A DNA stretch of 64,000 bases from Conidiobolus incongruus B7586 (taxonomy: Eukaryota > Entomophthoromycota > Entomophthoromycetes > Entomophthorales > Conidiobolaceae): assembly GCA_000697335.1 (NCBI GenBank), contig JNEM01013732.1, positions 30,279-94,278 on the forward strand. The letters run 5' to 3'. The translations under genes and the position numbers were made by a program. Positions 37,311 through 49,679 of this stretch are shown one piece after another. Below the pieces are notes generated by a model, which worked only from the letters and a program-made list of their open reading frames with translations, did not search any database and was not told where the DNA came from. The number at the start of each line of letters is the position of its first letter. Position 1 is the first letter of the stretch.

Positions 37311-38464
37311 TTAAATCAGACATTGTCTATTATGGGCATCAATTTGTAAGGCAGCTCTTCTTTCAATTCTTCGTACTTCGACTTCATTATAGTTCATCAT
37401 TCTAATCAAACTGATTTTAATAGGTTCTGGAACATTCAATAACTCACAAGCTGGCTTAACTTTATCGGATGTAACGTTAGAGGGTAATAAGATATCCTTA
37501 AGGACCTATTCCTTAGCGTGATTAAGGAATGCTTCGTCAGAGATACGTGCGTTAGGAGATCCCAAAGGAGCAAATAGCTCAGGCTGCTTTTGTAACATAT
37601 TTGCAGTTTGAACATTTGCCGAGGCAGTCCATGAAAAGTTGTCCTCTTCGTAAATGTAGCAAAGTGTAGTAGGATTGAAGGCATCCTGGACTGTTTTTGA
37701 ATAACCAGGTAGATTGGTAGGTCCAGCTGGATAAACATTGGACCATTGATTATGTTTCATTTAGCGATCGAACCAGATCTTGTCGACGAAAGAGTGGTGA
37801 AGCCAGAACAAGGGATCATTGGGGCTCGCCTTGTCGAAAAAATCGTAGGAGAGACCATCGTGGACACTGGCATGTGGGCGATACTCCATATTTTTCCAGA
37901 AGTCATCGGCGTTAGGGGTATCAATAACATTGATCTCAATATCTTGCTTTGTTCCAGTGAAAGTATTGGGAATATCAGAACCACGTCTTGAACAATGAGA
38001 ACTGCCAGGCTGACTGTAGTTAGAGTAGTAGTAGGATTGGAAGCCAACAAATTGTCCCTGCGTAACACAATATCCTTGATTTGAGTTACCACTCTTACCA
38101 AACCATTGCCAGATGGGATCCTTACTCATGTCATTATAATGAATTGTCCAGTCCCAATAGGGAATACGAATATTTGGGTCAATTTTTCTTAATTCAACTT
38201 CCAATTCATACAAATACATGCGATGCCAGGTAAAAAATATTGCATTACTGTGAATCTGGTAAAAATATTGAACATGCTTTCGAGAAAGTTGGTCCCATTT
38301 AGTAGGCCTTGGGCCAGAGTTAACCTTCTTGATATCGTTCATGAACTTATTGCGATCAATAATAGACATGTTATAAACGTTGGGTCTACTGCAAACTTGA
38401 TCGCACTGACCAAGCACAGGAATAAGCTGCAAAAGAGAAGTATTCCAAAAAGATGGGGTTTCAT
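37311..38464 (-). pseudogene. Tyrosinase, recently disabled copy
   Basis: Closest relative of the intact gene at 52062-53213, sharing blocks such as RNKF, VNSGPRPTKWD, IPYWDWT and KASPNDP. Compared with it there is a one-base shift inside the signal peptide region (the ATG at 38464 is out of frame with the rest), an in-frame TAA where the intact copy has Gln in WFDRQMKH, and an in-frame TAG where it has Tyr in AKEYVLKD. All copper-ligand histidines remain, the CuB block reads LHHSFVDKIWFDR, and the C-terminus is complete (HNRQCLI). Three lesions in otherwise well-kept sequence imply recent loss. Sequencing or assembly error is the alternative, although three separate errors are unlikely. Confidence 0.85.
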
Positions 38465-41070
38465 TAATCGAAATTTACAAGATCACAGAAACTTTTAAAT
38501 GATTGAGTCAAGTCAGTTGACTTTAAATATAAGTTCTTTAGGCTAATTAAAATTATCCAAACAAATTTTAATATATTAATTATTATAGCAATGAATTCTC
38601 TATCATATTAAATAATTAATCAAATTCTAATTCCAAGAAATGAGGCTCTATTTCTCCAATTTTATATGCAAATAATTAAGATCTTGAATTATTGAGATAA
38701 AATAAAAATATTTTCAATATTTTTTACCAATAATCAATAGTACAATTCATATTAGATTACTGGCGGGGCTAAATTGCATAATTCGTATTGAATATTTCTT
38801 GGTACAATTTAGATTAAGGTTGCTGCTATTTTTAGGTATGATATGTTGTAGCATAAGTATATACGATTTGTATCGTTTTTAAATTGAGATGAGTGGTGTT
38901 GTAGAAACATTTTGACATACTTCATTTTCTTCATCCGTCAAATAAATTTTAATGTTTTTAAAAATTCTAAAAATATTTTTTAATTTTCTCATTCATTATA
39001 TATTTTATTAATTTTATTAATAGTTTAATAATGTTTTAGAAATACATATTTTATAGGACTCAGATTTAATTTTAAAGATAGATACGGTTTTCAATATGTC
39101 TGTGTGCGAGTACAGTGGTTTTATTATCACTTCATTAATAAGGACATTATAGGTTTACTTCAATTGAATGTAAAAATTCAGTCCATTCATCCGAATATAG
39201 TTATTTTAATAGTAATATAATATTAATAATATATAAGCGACTAATTAGAGAAATAATGTATGGGAAATGTATTTAGTTCTATCTCTTACATAGTAATTAA
39301 TATTAGTTTGTCCATTTAAATTGTGATAGATTTTGTAAAATAACTACTAAGAAATTTTCAATCTGTTGGAGTGGATCAATTATCAATCTTAACTATATTT
39401 TATATTGAATCACATTTAATTTTAGAAAATAGATTCTTTGATATTTTAAGGTTTGTAATAGTATCACATTTTAATCAATATTAATATATTCCGTTTTAAA
39501 TCAACAATATTGTATTTTTAATTTACGAATATATCTAAAAAAGTGAAATTCAAAATTTAATGACCAATATTGTTTATGCTATGTATTTGAATTTTTCACG
39601 TATAATGCTTTAAATTCTTGATTGTATAACATATTTTTCATTATTCAGCTATAATATAATAAAACTAAATAATATTTTAAAAAATATCCAAGATTAGCGA
39701 AATTCAGATTATATATAAATTTTGAAATATATATCATAATATTTCATATTATAAACAAGCTAAGTAATTGTATACTGGAACAATGATATTTCAACCTTGA
39801 GATTGTGATATTCAAAAATATCAAAATCACTCTAATTGATTAGCATTTATTGCCAACATGATTAATATTTTGTATTCTATTAACATAAGCTTTGAATATA
39901 AATTTTAAAATATATTGATATAATTCTTGTTATTTATATTTTATATAATATACTACTAAATGATATTCCCCTTAATATTGATATATAATATTGTTAGAAA
40001 GATTCCTATTTAAAAATTCAAACCCATTGTTAATATTTTTAGGTTTTTTAAATATAACAGAAATAATTTATATTTTACATTATTGAACTTTATAAGAATT
40101 ATTATATATAAACTATAGATAAAAATCCCAATTTGGGAATGTTAAGGATTAAGTTTCATTACTTAAATTAATAATAAGTGTAAAATACACAACAATATAC
40201 TATATATAGAATATAAGCAATGCTTAGTTTATATATTAAAGTATATTGATCAATAATTGGAGTTTTGATTAAAACCATAAAATTTGATGATATTTCATAT
40301 CATCATCACTATCAAGATTCTGTAACCAAACCCTAATTTTTTTCCAAAAGTAAGTCCTAATCCTTTGCAAAAGAGATTTAGCACAAAAAACAAACAATAT
40401 AAGGTTAAATATAACCTGATTAGAAATGAGGGAAGAATAATGTTGTCTTCCTCATTCTTATTAGATGTGGATTTGCCAAACAACCAATCCCAAATTATAA
40501 TCGTTTTCTTTTTTCTCAAAATCTTAAATAAAGTTCATACTATTCTACTTAACAATAGTCAATGTAGTTTATTAATATAAAATAGATGTTTTGCTTAAAG
40601 CATAATTTTTAAGCAAATTGGCTATTTATAGTTTGTTAGATAATATGAGATTAGTAATCAAATGATAGTAAATTTGTGGGGGGGGGTTTGTTAGTAAAGA
40701 ATAGTGTCTTCAAATTAATTAATAATTAATACCTTGATTTTAATAGTTGAACTAGTTTTTTCTTGAAAAAGGAATAAATATGCATTTGATTACTAAGTAA
40801 TCTATAATAATAAGTAAATAGATTAGTAAGGAAAGTGTATTACAACAGATTATTGCAATTATCATTTAAAAAATATATAATATAATATAAATATACCAAT
40901 AGTTATATTTAAATATACTTGATTCATAGCATTATAATTATTACTTAAAAAATATATTAAATTGATATTAAGATAAGATATAGTAAGTTTTATTTAAAGA
41001 AATAACTACAGGATTTTAATTCAAAAATTATTATTATTATACATCCTAATATTAATTATAATATTATCTT
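38465..41070. other. AT-rich spacer, 2.6 kb
   Basis: No supported gene. A run of nine G at 40678-40686 stands out. The minus-strand frame 40295-40519 (74 aa, one hydrophobic stretch) is isolated and I do not call it. Confidence 0.45.
40678..40686. repeat. Homopolymer run of nine G
   Basis: The longest G run noticed in a window where G+C is scarce. It could be real or a sequencing artefact. Confidence 0.8.
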
Positions 41071-42317
41071 AAATTTGAAATAATGGGAAAATTTTTTAAT
41101 TTTTGATTTTTCAAACATATCATTAGTCGTAAATAAACAAAAATATACAAAATAAATAAGAAATTATATAGTTTTAAATTATATATATAATAACTTTTTT
41201 GATTAAAGAATTAACTTTTTAAAATTAATTGTTTAATTTAATTATACTTAAACTAAATAATAATTATCAAAAGTTTTTTATTTCAGTATTAATAAAACTT
41301 AACCATAAATAATTTAAAATTATTTGAAATTTATAAATAACTTTTGTTAATAAAACATTATTTAAAATAACTTTTTATAAATAGGTAAATTACTTAAAAG
41401 TTAAAAAAAATTATTTAAAACTTATTAATATTTAAAAAATTAGTTTTAACTATTACTCTTTTAATTATTAATAGAGTAAAAGGTTATATTATAAAACACC
41501 TTTTTATTTTAATTAAAGAGCTATTTAATGACTTTAATATTAATTTTATAAATATTTTATATATATTAAAATTTAAAATTAAATCAATAAATAATAATAT
41601 AAAATAAATACTTTATAATTTAACTAAAGCTTAAAAAAAGTTAAAGAAGTTATTATTAAATAAAGTTTACTAGAATACTATTAAAAACTTAAACTTTTAT
41701 AACAGATAATTATAATTAATAAATCTTGAATTTTTATATATAATTTTTTATTAAAACACAAATTAAAATGCTAGATTAAATTAACTTTTTTTATAAATCC
41801 TTTTAAACAAATATTTTATTAATAAGTGAATGTTAATTATTATAATAAATTATAATAATATATCCTATTTATATTTAATTATTTAATAAAATTAATTAAT
41901 AATAAGTTTTATATTTTTTTAAATAATATTATTTTTAATTAGTACTTTTAATATAATATAGAAAAATTATTATTTTATATAATAATTATAAAATATATAA
42001 ATTTAAAGCTACAAAAAATTTTAATTAAAATAATTAGAAAAAACTAATACATTAGGTATATTCCTTTAATTATAATTTATATAACTATAATTGCTTTAAA
42101 TAATTAAAAAACTAGCTTATAAAAAAGAACATTTATACAGGAAAATTTAATTGGTTTATAAAATATTAAATTTTAGTTTTTAATAAAAAGAATTATTTTC
42201 TAAGTGTTAGAAATTTGTTAAAAGTATAATAAAAAGTTATTATTAATAAAAAACTATTAGATTTATATTATATATTTATTTTTAATCATAAAAAATTCTC
42301 ATTATTTAAAATACAGA
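41071..42317 (+). mobile_element. AT-rich DNA element B, copy 1
   Basis: About 1.25 kb with terminal inverted repeats around ATTTGAAATAATGGGAAA (left) and an eroded version at the right (ATTTAAATAATGAGAA read inward). A second full copy lies inverted at 47169-48488 and a more diverged one at 55480-56650. The size and ends fit a mariner-class DNA transposon whose transposase has decayed to near-pure A+T; no protein trace is readable. Confidence 0.6.
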
Positions 42318-42489
42318 GTAATAGATTGAAAATTGTTATATATTTCAATTTAATTAATGATATATAGAATAAAATAAAGTATTTTCTGATAGATAATAAT
42401 TGGTTTTTAATGGGAACTTGTTTTTATAAATTGTTTTTATTTCAACTTTTTCAAATATCTAGATACCCAAAATGCATTAAATGTCTAAA

Positions 42490-43610
42490 TATTCTCAAGG
42501 TTGCTAATCAATCATTAAAATTTATTTTCATTCTATCTTTCTCACTTCATTTTTATTATATTTCATCACTCTGATCATTTCTATTCTGATTAGCTCGTCT
42601 AAGTTGGAAAAATCACGCCGTAGTTTGATTTTATCAGATGTAGAATTAGAGAGAAGTAATATAGTATTGAATACCTAAGGTTTAGAATGTGTATGGAATT
42701 TATCTTAAATAGGCGCGATAGGAGATCCCAAATAAGCGAATGGTTTAGGCTTTATTTCTAATAGATTTGCAATGCTAACAATTGCGAAAGTAATACATAA
42801 AAAGTTGTTTTCTTGGTAAACATATCATAGAGAGCAAAAATTGAAAATATCTTGAGCTCTCTGTGAATAGCAGGATAGTTCTGTGGGTGATGTTGGATAT
42901 ACTAAATTTCCATTGAGTTGGTTTCATTTGGACATTAAACCAGACCTTATCAACGAAAGGGTGTTAAATCCCGAATAAAAGGGATCATTCGCTCTTACTT
43001 GAGCAGAAAAGTCGAAATAACTATCATTGTGCATTTTGGTATGATATAAATATTTTTCCGAAAATCACCGGTATTGAGAATACTAATAATATTGAGTTGA
43101 AGTTCGCTTATATTCTTGAAAATATTGGGAAGGTCTGAATATCGCAATGATCAGTAAGGTCTACTATTTAATCCGGATTATTATAATAAATATTGAATCT
43201 GACAATTTCCCTTTTGTGTGATAAAATCTTTTATTTGGGCTACTACCATCACCTAATGGGATCTTTACTCATATCGTTATATTAAATAATCCAATCCCAG
43301 TAGGAAATACCAATAAAGGCCAATGCTCTTTGATCCAGTTTCAAATTTATACAAATATAATTCCTGACGAAAATTTGATATCACCATGAATTGGATAGAA
43401 ATGTGTAATACGTTTTCGGACAACGAGCTCGCAATTATTCGGGCTTGAACCAAAGAGTTTACCTGTTTGATAGCATTAAAAAATGATTGCTATTGATATT
43501 AGGAATTTTATGAATATTGAATCTACTGAGAGCAGCATAATATTAGATAAAAGCCTAAGTAAACTGTAAAAAGAGTTTAGAAGAAATATTCCGAGTTTCG
43601 TATTTCATAA
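42490..43610 (-). pseudogene. Tyrosinase, old decayed copy
   Basis: Minus-strand translation in pieces matches the 52062 tyrosinase along its whole length: a start region near 43605 (MKYETRN), the piece ISYWDWI after several breaks, a CuB-side piece near 42920-42990, SNSTSDKIK near 42640 and IRIEMIRVMKYNKNEVRKIE near 42560. It is riddled with stops and small shifts, and its base composition has drifted towards A+T compared with the intact copy, so it is clearly older than the 37311-38464 copy. It lies 170 bp from a DNA element and 5.8 kb from the disabled copy at 37311-38464. Confidence 0.8.
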
Positions 43611-46600
43611 TTTAAATAATCAAAGTGATGATTATTTATTGGGTTATCTTAATCTAGCATATATAAATATTAATAGTAGAATTCTTAAAGATTCGAAATT
43701 AAAGATTAACGTTAGAAAGATATTATCAAAAATTAATTCAATAATAAATAGCTTGTACATAACAATTTTTTAATTTAATATTTCAAAAGCAATTATTATT
43801 ACACAGTATTTAATTTTTCCCGATTGAAATTTTTTTGTCAATTTTTTTCTGAGAAAATTGATCTTTAATGTCACATTTTGAATAAAGATATATTTAATTA
43901 CAGTTATTTTATTAATTTAATATTTCTTTATGAATAGGTATAGATTTAAAGTGCTATCAAAATCCAAAATAAACAAAAAATATGATATAATGTACCTGAT
44001 AATATTTTTATGATAACATATCAATATATTTGATTCCTAAAATAACCTCAATATTATATATTAAAATGAATACCAATTCTTGACATTTTATTGTCTAATA
44101 TTTCAAATATGCCACCTAGCGAAATAGCTTAATGGTCATGAATGTGCCTAGTATCATTTAGTGAAATTGCTGAAGTTCTTTAATTCCACTTGTGGGATCT
44201 AAAATATATTTAAATTTCATTGTAAAAAAGATTAACTTTTGATAATTCAAATTAAATGTGATATGTTAAAATTCCTGTTTATTCATTTAATTATTTATCA
44301 AACAACATTTTTTATAAAATATTGAAAATAATACTTGATATATATTTAACAATGAAAATTGAATTTGATGAGTTATTGATTATGATTATATAGTATGTCT
44401 ATGATAATAATATAAAAAATATAATGAATATATATATACTAAATTATCTGAATTAATTAAATAACTACTACAAAATAATCCCTTAAATATTTTATATAGG
44501 GAGTTCTTTCTAATAAGTGGTTAAAGGTATTAAGAATACTAAATCAAAATAAATTGCTTTGAATTTTAAATTATATAATTTTTATTTGATTTTTGAGGTC
44601 TATTTATTGTGAAATGAATGGTTAGTAAAAATAATACATTTTGAATTATGATAGATTAAGAATAATTAAAATAAACATGATAATATAATGTAAATAATTT
44701 ACTTATACAAATCAAATAATCGAATTAATTAGGAAAAAAAATTAAATTTGAATTTTATTCCTTAGGCTAGACTATCATATAATATAATTAATATCGTATA
44801 ATAATTCATATCATCTAATTGATATATAATGAAATAATAACTTAATTGTACTATTACTATACTATATAATTTTCAATTATTAAATTTATTATTTTAATTT
44901 TTAATAGCTATAATGGCAGATTTATAATAATTACAAATTAACAAAAATTCCAAAATATATCGTTAATTTGTTTATTATAGGTTAATAAAATTATTACAAT
45001 TAATTCGCTGACTTTTTCTTTTGTAAACATCGAAAAATATTTTGATACAAATATAAACAAAAATTTTAAATAATATTATATTAGAGTAAATGAGAAAAGG
45101 ATTTCGTAATAATATATTATTTTGATATTCCTTTAATTTGAGGAATTATTTGCAAAAAAATTAATTTAAAATTTAATGAATTATAAAAACTGAATTTATA
45201 TAAATATATGAAATTAAATATCTTAATAATAAATTAATTATCTTTATTACTAAACATAGGAGAATAAAATGATATTAGTGTAATATTATCCATTATTATT
45301 GCTTAATATTTATTGATTAAAGTTTTTAAAATTGAAAAATTTTATAAAATATTGAATCAGATTAAAATTTTAATTATATTTGAATATCATTGCTATATGA
45401 TATATTGTTCTATAGTTACTTTGTATAATTAACCTTTATTTCCCAATTATTTTAATGTGTTTTATTAAATAAGTTTTAAAAGATTTAATTTAAATTCATT
45501 GAAAATAATTTTCCATTTTAAAAAACTGATGTTATATATATTGATATTTATTAAAAATAAGAAAATATATATTTTAGTAATGAACTTTACCTATCAAATT
45601 CCTACCAAGTTATTCTTTATATATTTATCTTTTTATTTCAATTTATCCACAAGTTACCTCTTATCCTATTTTCCCTCAAATTCATCAATTCTTATTCCAA
45701 TATATTATCACGGGCCGGAGGACCCGTTCGTCCTTAACAATTCAATTCATTAGAGAACCCCGTCACAGATCCACCTTCAACGTGACCACAAAATACACCT
45801 GAGCAATGCAATCAATCGTTCCATCCGACGTACGGTTCGTACGCTGGGAAGATACGTCAAGCAAACTATAAATATGCCAACTACAACCAAGTTATCACGT
45901 CGGTTCTCGTCCTAGGATACAGCCCAATAATCCAGGTTAAATAATAAATTACCCCTTTTATATCACCAAACAGGTGTCGTCCCGGAAGACGACTATTTAC
46001 TTAAAAGTTATTGGACACTTAACTTCCCAGTCAGTGTCAATATGAAGGAGCAAAACCACACTTTTCTACCAAAAGGAAATTAGATCGAAATCTTTATAAT
46101 TAAATTTGAATTAAAAGCTCTAAATAAACCATATTCAAATATTGTAAGGTATCAGCACTTGAGCTTAACTCAAAATAATTAACACAGTTTCCAACACTCG
46201 GATAATATATTATCCATACTTTATGGATTTTAATATTATTGTAAATTTTAATTACAAGTTTTGATGAGAGTTTATTGAAATCCACATATATAATATATTT
46301 ATATCACCATTATAATTTTCCCTTTTAAATCTAAATTTTCCTATTTTATTCTATCAATTAAATAATTTTTCAAATTTAATATAATTCTCAAAAATTTATT
46401 ATTGATAAATATGAATAGTTAATGAAATATATTAAAATATGTTTTTATATTTATTATTAATTCTAAAATTAGAATTATATCTTTATAATATTTCGTAATT
46501 TTAAATATAAAATTATACTATAAATTTAATAATATTTTAGATTTTATATTATATTTAATATTTTATCATCTTTTGAAGACCTTGTTAAATTGTTCAAACT

Positions 46601-47168
46601 CTATAATATATATGAATCAATGCTTTGTTTGTATATATTTCAGAAAAATGAGTTAGTCTAATATATTCAATATCAGAAAAAACATATAATTAGAAATATT
46701 AAGCTAAAAAAGAGGAATATTTATTGGTATTTTTCTTAGATATATATAGTACAAACAGTGTAACATGAGTTGTAATATAAATCCAATTTTAATTTAATTA
46801 TAAAAATTAATTTTTTCAAAATAATATATTATGAAAAACCAAAAATAAAAGGTAATTATTATTTTAAAAAGGCAAAAGTATGAATTATTTAATTTAATTC
46901 AGAATAATGATAAAAATCATTATTTAAAACTATATTAATTATTTAATTACTATAATTGCATTTTCAGTTTCATTAGTTTCTATAGTAAATACAATCAATA
47001 TATAGATTATTAAATTAAAAATGATTTATTAATTTTTATTTGGATACTAATTCAAAATATTAATTACTGATGAATTTAATGATTTTAGTTAAATTTCCAA
47101 AAATCATAAATCAAAAAAGCTATTCATTCAAACATTTATACTTATATTATTACCAGTATTATTATTCT
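43611..47168. other. AT-rich spacer containing a G+C-richer island
   Basis: About 3.5 kb with no gene. The one striking feature is the island at 45700-46080, listed separately. Confidence 0.45.
45700..46080. other. G+C-richer non-coding island with hairpins
   Basis: This 380-bp island is visibly richer in G+C than the surrounding several kilobases, with stops in every frame read. It holds compact hairpins: CGTACG-GTT-CGTACG at 45829-45843, GTCGTC-CCGGAA-GACGAC at 45976-45993 and a CGGG/CCCG pair at 45711-45726. A TATAAATA word lies near 45870. It could be a solo LTR or SINE of a second family, an RNA gene or a transferred fragment. I found no second copy in the window and no tRNA or spliceosomal RNA signature. 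Confidence 0.5.
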
Positions 47169-48345
47169 GTATTTTTAATAATGGGAATTTTTTACAATTA
47201 AAGATAAATAAATAAATATTTTAATATATAATATATAAAATTAAATATATAATATAAATTTAATAGTTTCTTTTACTATTAATAACTTTTTGTTATATTT
47301 TTAACAAAGATCTAACATTTAAAAAATAATTCTTTTTATTAAAAACTAAAATTTAATGTTTTATAAACCAATTAAATTTTCCTGTAGAAATTTTCTTTCT
47401 TGTAAGCTAGTTTTTTAATTGCTGAAAGTAATTATAATTATATAAGTTATAATTTAAAGAGTATACTAGATATAATATTTTTTTCTAGTTATTTTTAATT
47501 AACAAGTTTTTTATAACTTTAGATTTATGTATTTTACAATTGTTATATAAAATAATAGGTTTTCTCAAATTATATTGAGAACACTAATTAAAAATACTAT
47601 AATTTAAAAAAACAATATAAAATTTATTATTAATTGATTTTCCTTTAAGAATTAAATAAATATAGTATATACTATTATAATCTATTATAATAATTAACAT
47701 TCACTTATTAACAAAATATTTATCTAAAAGGATTTGTAAAAAAGGTTAATTTAACTTAATTTAACATTTTAAATAGTGTTTTAATAAAGGGATTATATAT
47801 AAAAATTTAACATTCATCAATTATAGCTATTTATTGTAAAAGTTTAAGCTTATAATAATATTTTAGTAAGTTTTATTTAACAATAACTATTTTACCTTTT
47901 TTTAAACTTTAATTAAATTATAAGGTATTTATTTTATATTTTTATTTATTAATTTGAGTTTAAGCTTTAATATATATAAAATACTTATAAAACTAATATT
48001 AAAATATTTAAATAATTCTTTAATTAAAATAATAAGGTGCTTTTCAATAAATTTTTTCATTTTATTAACAATTGAAAAAATAACAATTAAAATTAATTTT
48101 ATAAATTTTAACAAGTTTTAAATAACTTCTCTTTTAGCTTTAAAGTAATTTACCTAGTAATAAATTATTAATTTAAATAATACTTTATTATTAAAAGCTA
48201 TTTATAAATTTTAAATAATTTTAAAAAGCTTATAGTTAAGTTTTACTAATATTAAAATAAAAGACTTTTGATGATTATTATTTAGTTTAAGTATAATTAA
48301 ATTAAATAACCAATTTTAAAAAGTTAATTTTTTAATCAAAAAAAT

Positions 48346-48385
<40 letters not shown>

Positions 48386-48488
48386 TATATAATTTCCTAT
48401 TAACTTTGTATATATTTATTCATTTCAAACTAATAATATATTTGAAAAATCAGAAATTAAAAAATTTCCCATTATTTCAAATTCAATA
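47169..48488 (-). mobile_element. AT-rich DNA element B, copy 2 (inverted)
   Basis: Inverted copy of 41071-42317. Its right end, read on the minus strand (ATTTGAAATAATGGGAAA), is nearly identical to the left end of copy 1, and interior words correspond throughout (for example TTTATAAACCAATTAAATTT near 47360). A TA microsatellite has expanded inside it at 48349-48379. Confidence 0.6.
48349..48379. repeat. TA dinucleotide microsatellite
   Basis: About fifteen TA units inside DNA element B copy 2. Confidence 0.85.
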
Positions 48489-49641
48489 TAATATTTTCTA
48501 TAGCAATATAAAACTCACATTGTAATAAATATGTGATTAAGGATTTAAAAATAACTCAGTATTTTATTACTATATTACAGAATATTATTATTGCAAAAGT
48601 AATTATTTGTATAGAGTTATTATAATTATATTCACAGATAATTAGGTTTGAGTTTTAATATATTTGAATTAATAATTTGAAATATTCCTTTGGTTAAATT
48701 GATGTTAAAATATTACTTGGATAATGAAACAATTGGATTTCAAATTTTTATACAGTTCTTTAAATTATATATTAATATTCAAAATATTTATTTGATAATT
48801 AATTTTCTAGCAAAAAATAAATTATATCTCATAATCTTATTGATAGTTAATAAATTTAAGAATTTGAAGATAAATTAATTATTTATAAAGTGAAATACAT
48901 TGGAAAAATTGGATTAGCTTGATGAATTTTTATATCATATAATATTGTATAAATGCTCTAAAAGTTACTGCATATTTAACAATACTGATAAAAATATTTC
49001 GGTATCAAAATAATAATATCTCTATCATGTAAAAAAGTCTATAGTAGATCAAATTTAAATAAAATTAGGAACAATTCATATATATAAATATTTGAAAAAA
49101 ATCGAAATATCGACAAAATAGATATAATTTTAGCGAAATGGATTAATTAAATATATAATATATTGTATTGTTTTAAATATGTGATTAATTTAAAAATTTA
49201 TAAAATTTTAAAGTGAATGAATTAAATTGATATTAATTATAGTTTAATAACTGATAAATTTGTTATATTTATCTAACAATTAAACAGCTTTAAAAAGGTT
49301 AAAAATGGTTATTTAGTCAATATCATATATAATTATAGTAATTAATATTTTATCACCTTTACAAAGTTTTAAAATAAAATAAAAAAACTTAATATAATAG
49401 CTATTTAAATTCTCATGAAGGTAAAACTTGATTTAATTCAATAATTGGAGAGATATTTATAGTTTTTGAGATTCGATAGTTGTTCATATATTATATAGTA
49501 TTATATTCATCCATTCAAATTAATATCTCAAAATATAATCAAAATAATAATTTTAAAAAACATATTATCAAGATTCTGAAGTTAAATTTGCTATTTGATA
49601 TTTGCCAAAATCAATTTTAAAATTATCAAATCTATATTTTA

Positions 49642-49643
<2 letters not shown>

Positions 49644-49673
<30 letters not shown>
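49644..49673. repeat. TA dinucleotide microsatellite
   Basis: About fifteen TA units in intergenic DNA. Confidence 0.85.

Positions 49674-49679
<6 letters not shown>

Noticed and set aside
37311-38464. Stop-codon reassignment as an explanation for in-frame TAA and TAG
   Set aside because: The stops replace different residues (Gln and Tyr), a frame shift is also present, and all intact genes here use TAA, TAG and TGA as ordinary stops.
40295-40519. 74-aa minus-strand frame with a hydrophobic stretch
   Set aside because: No recognisable family, no supporting exon or promoter; kept out for lack of evidence.
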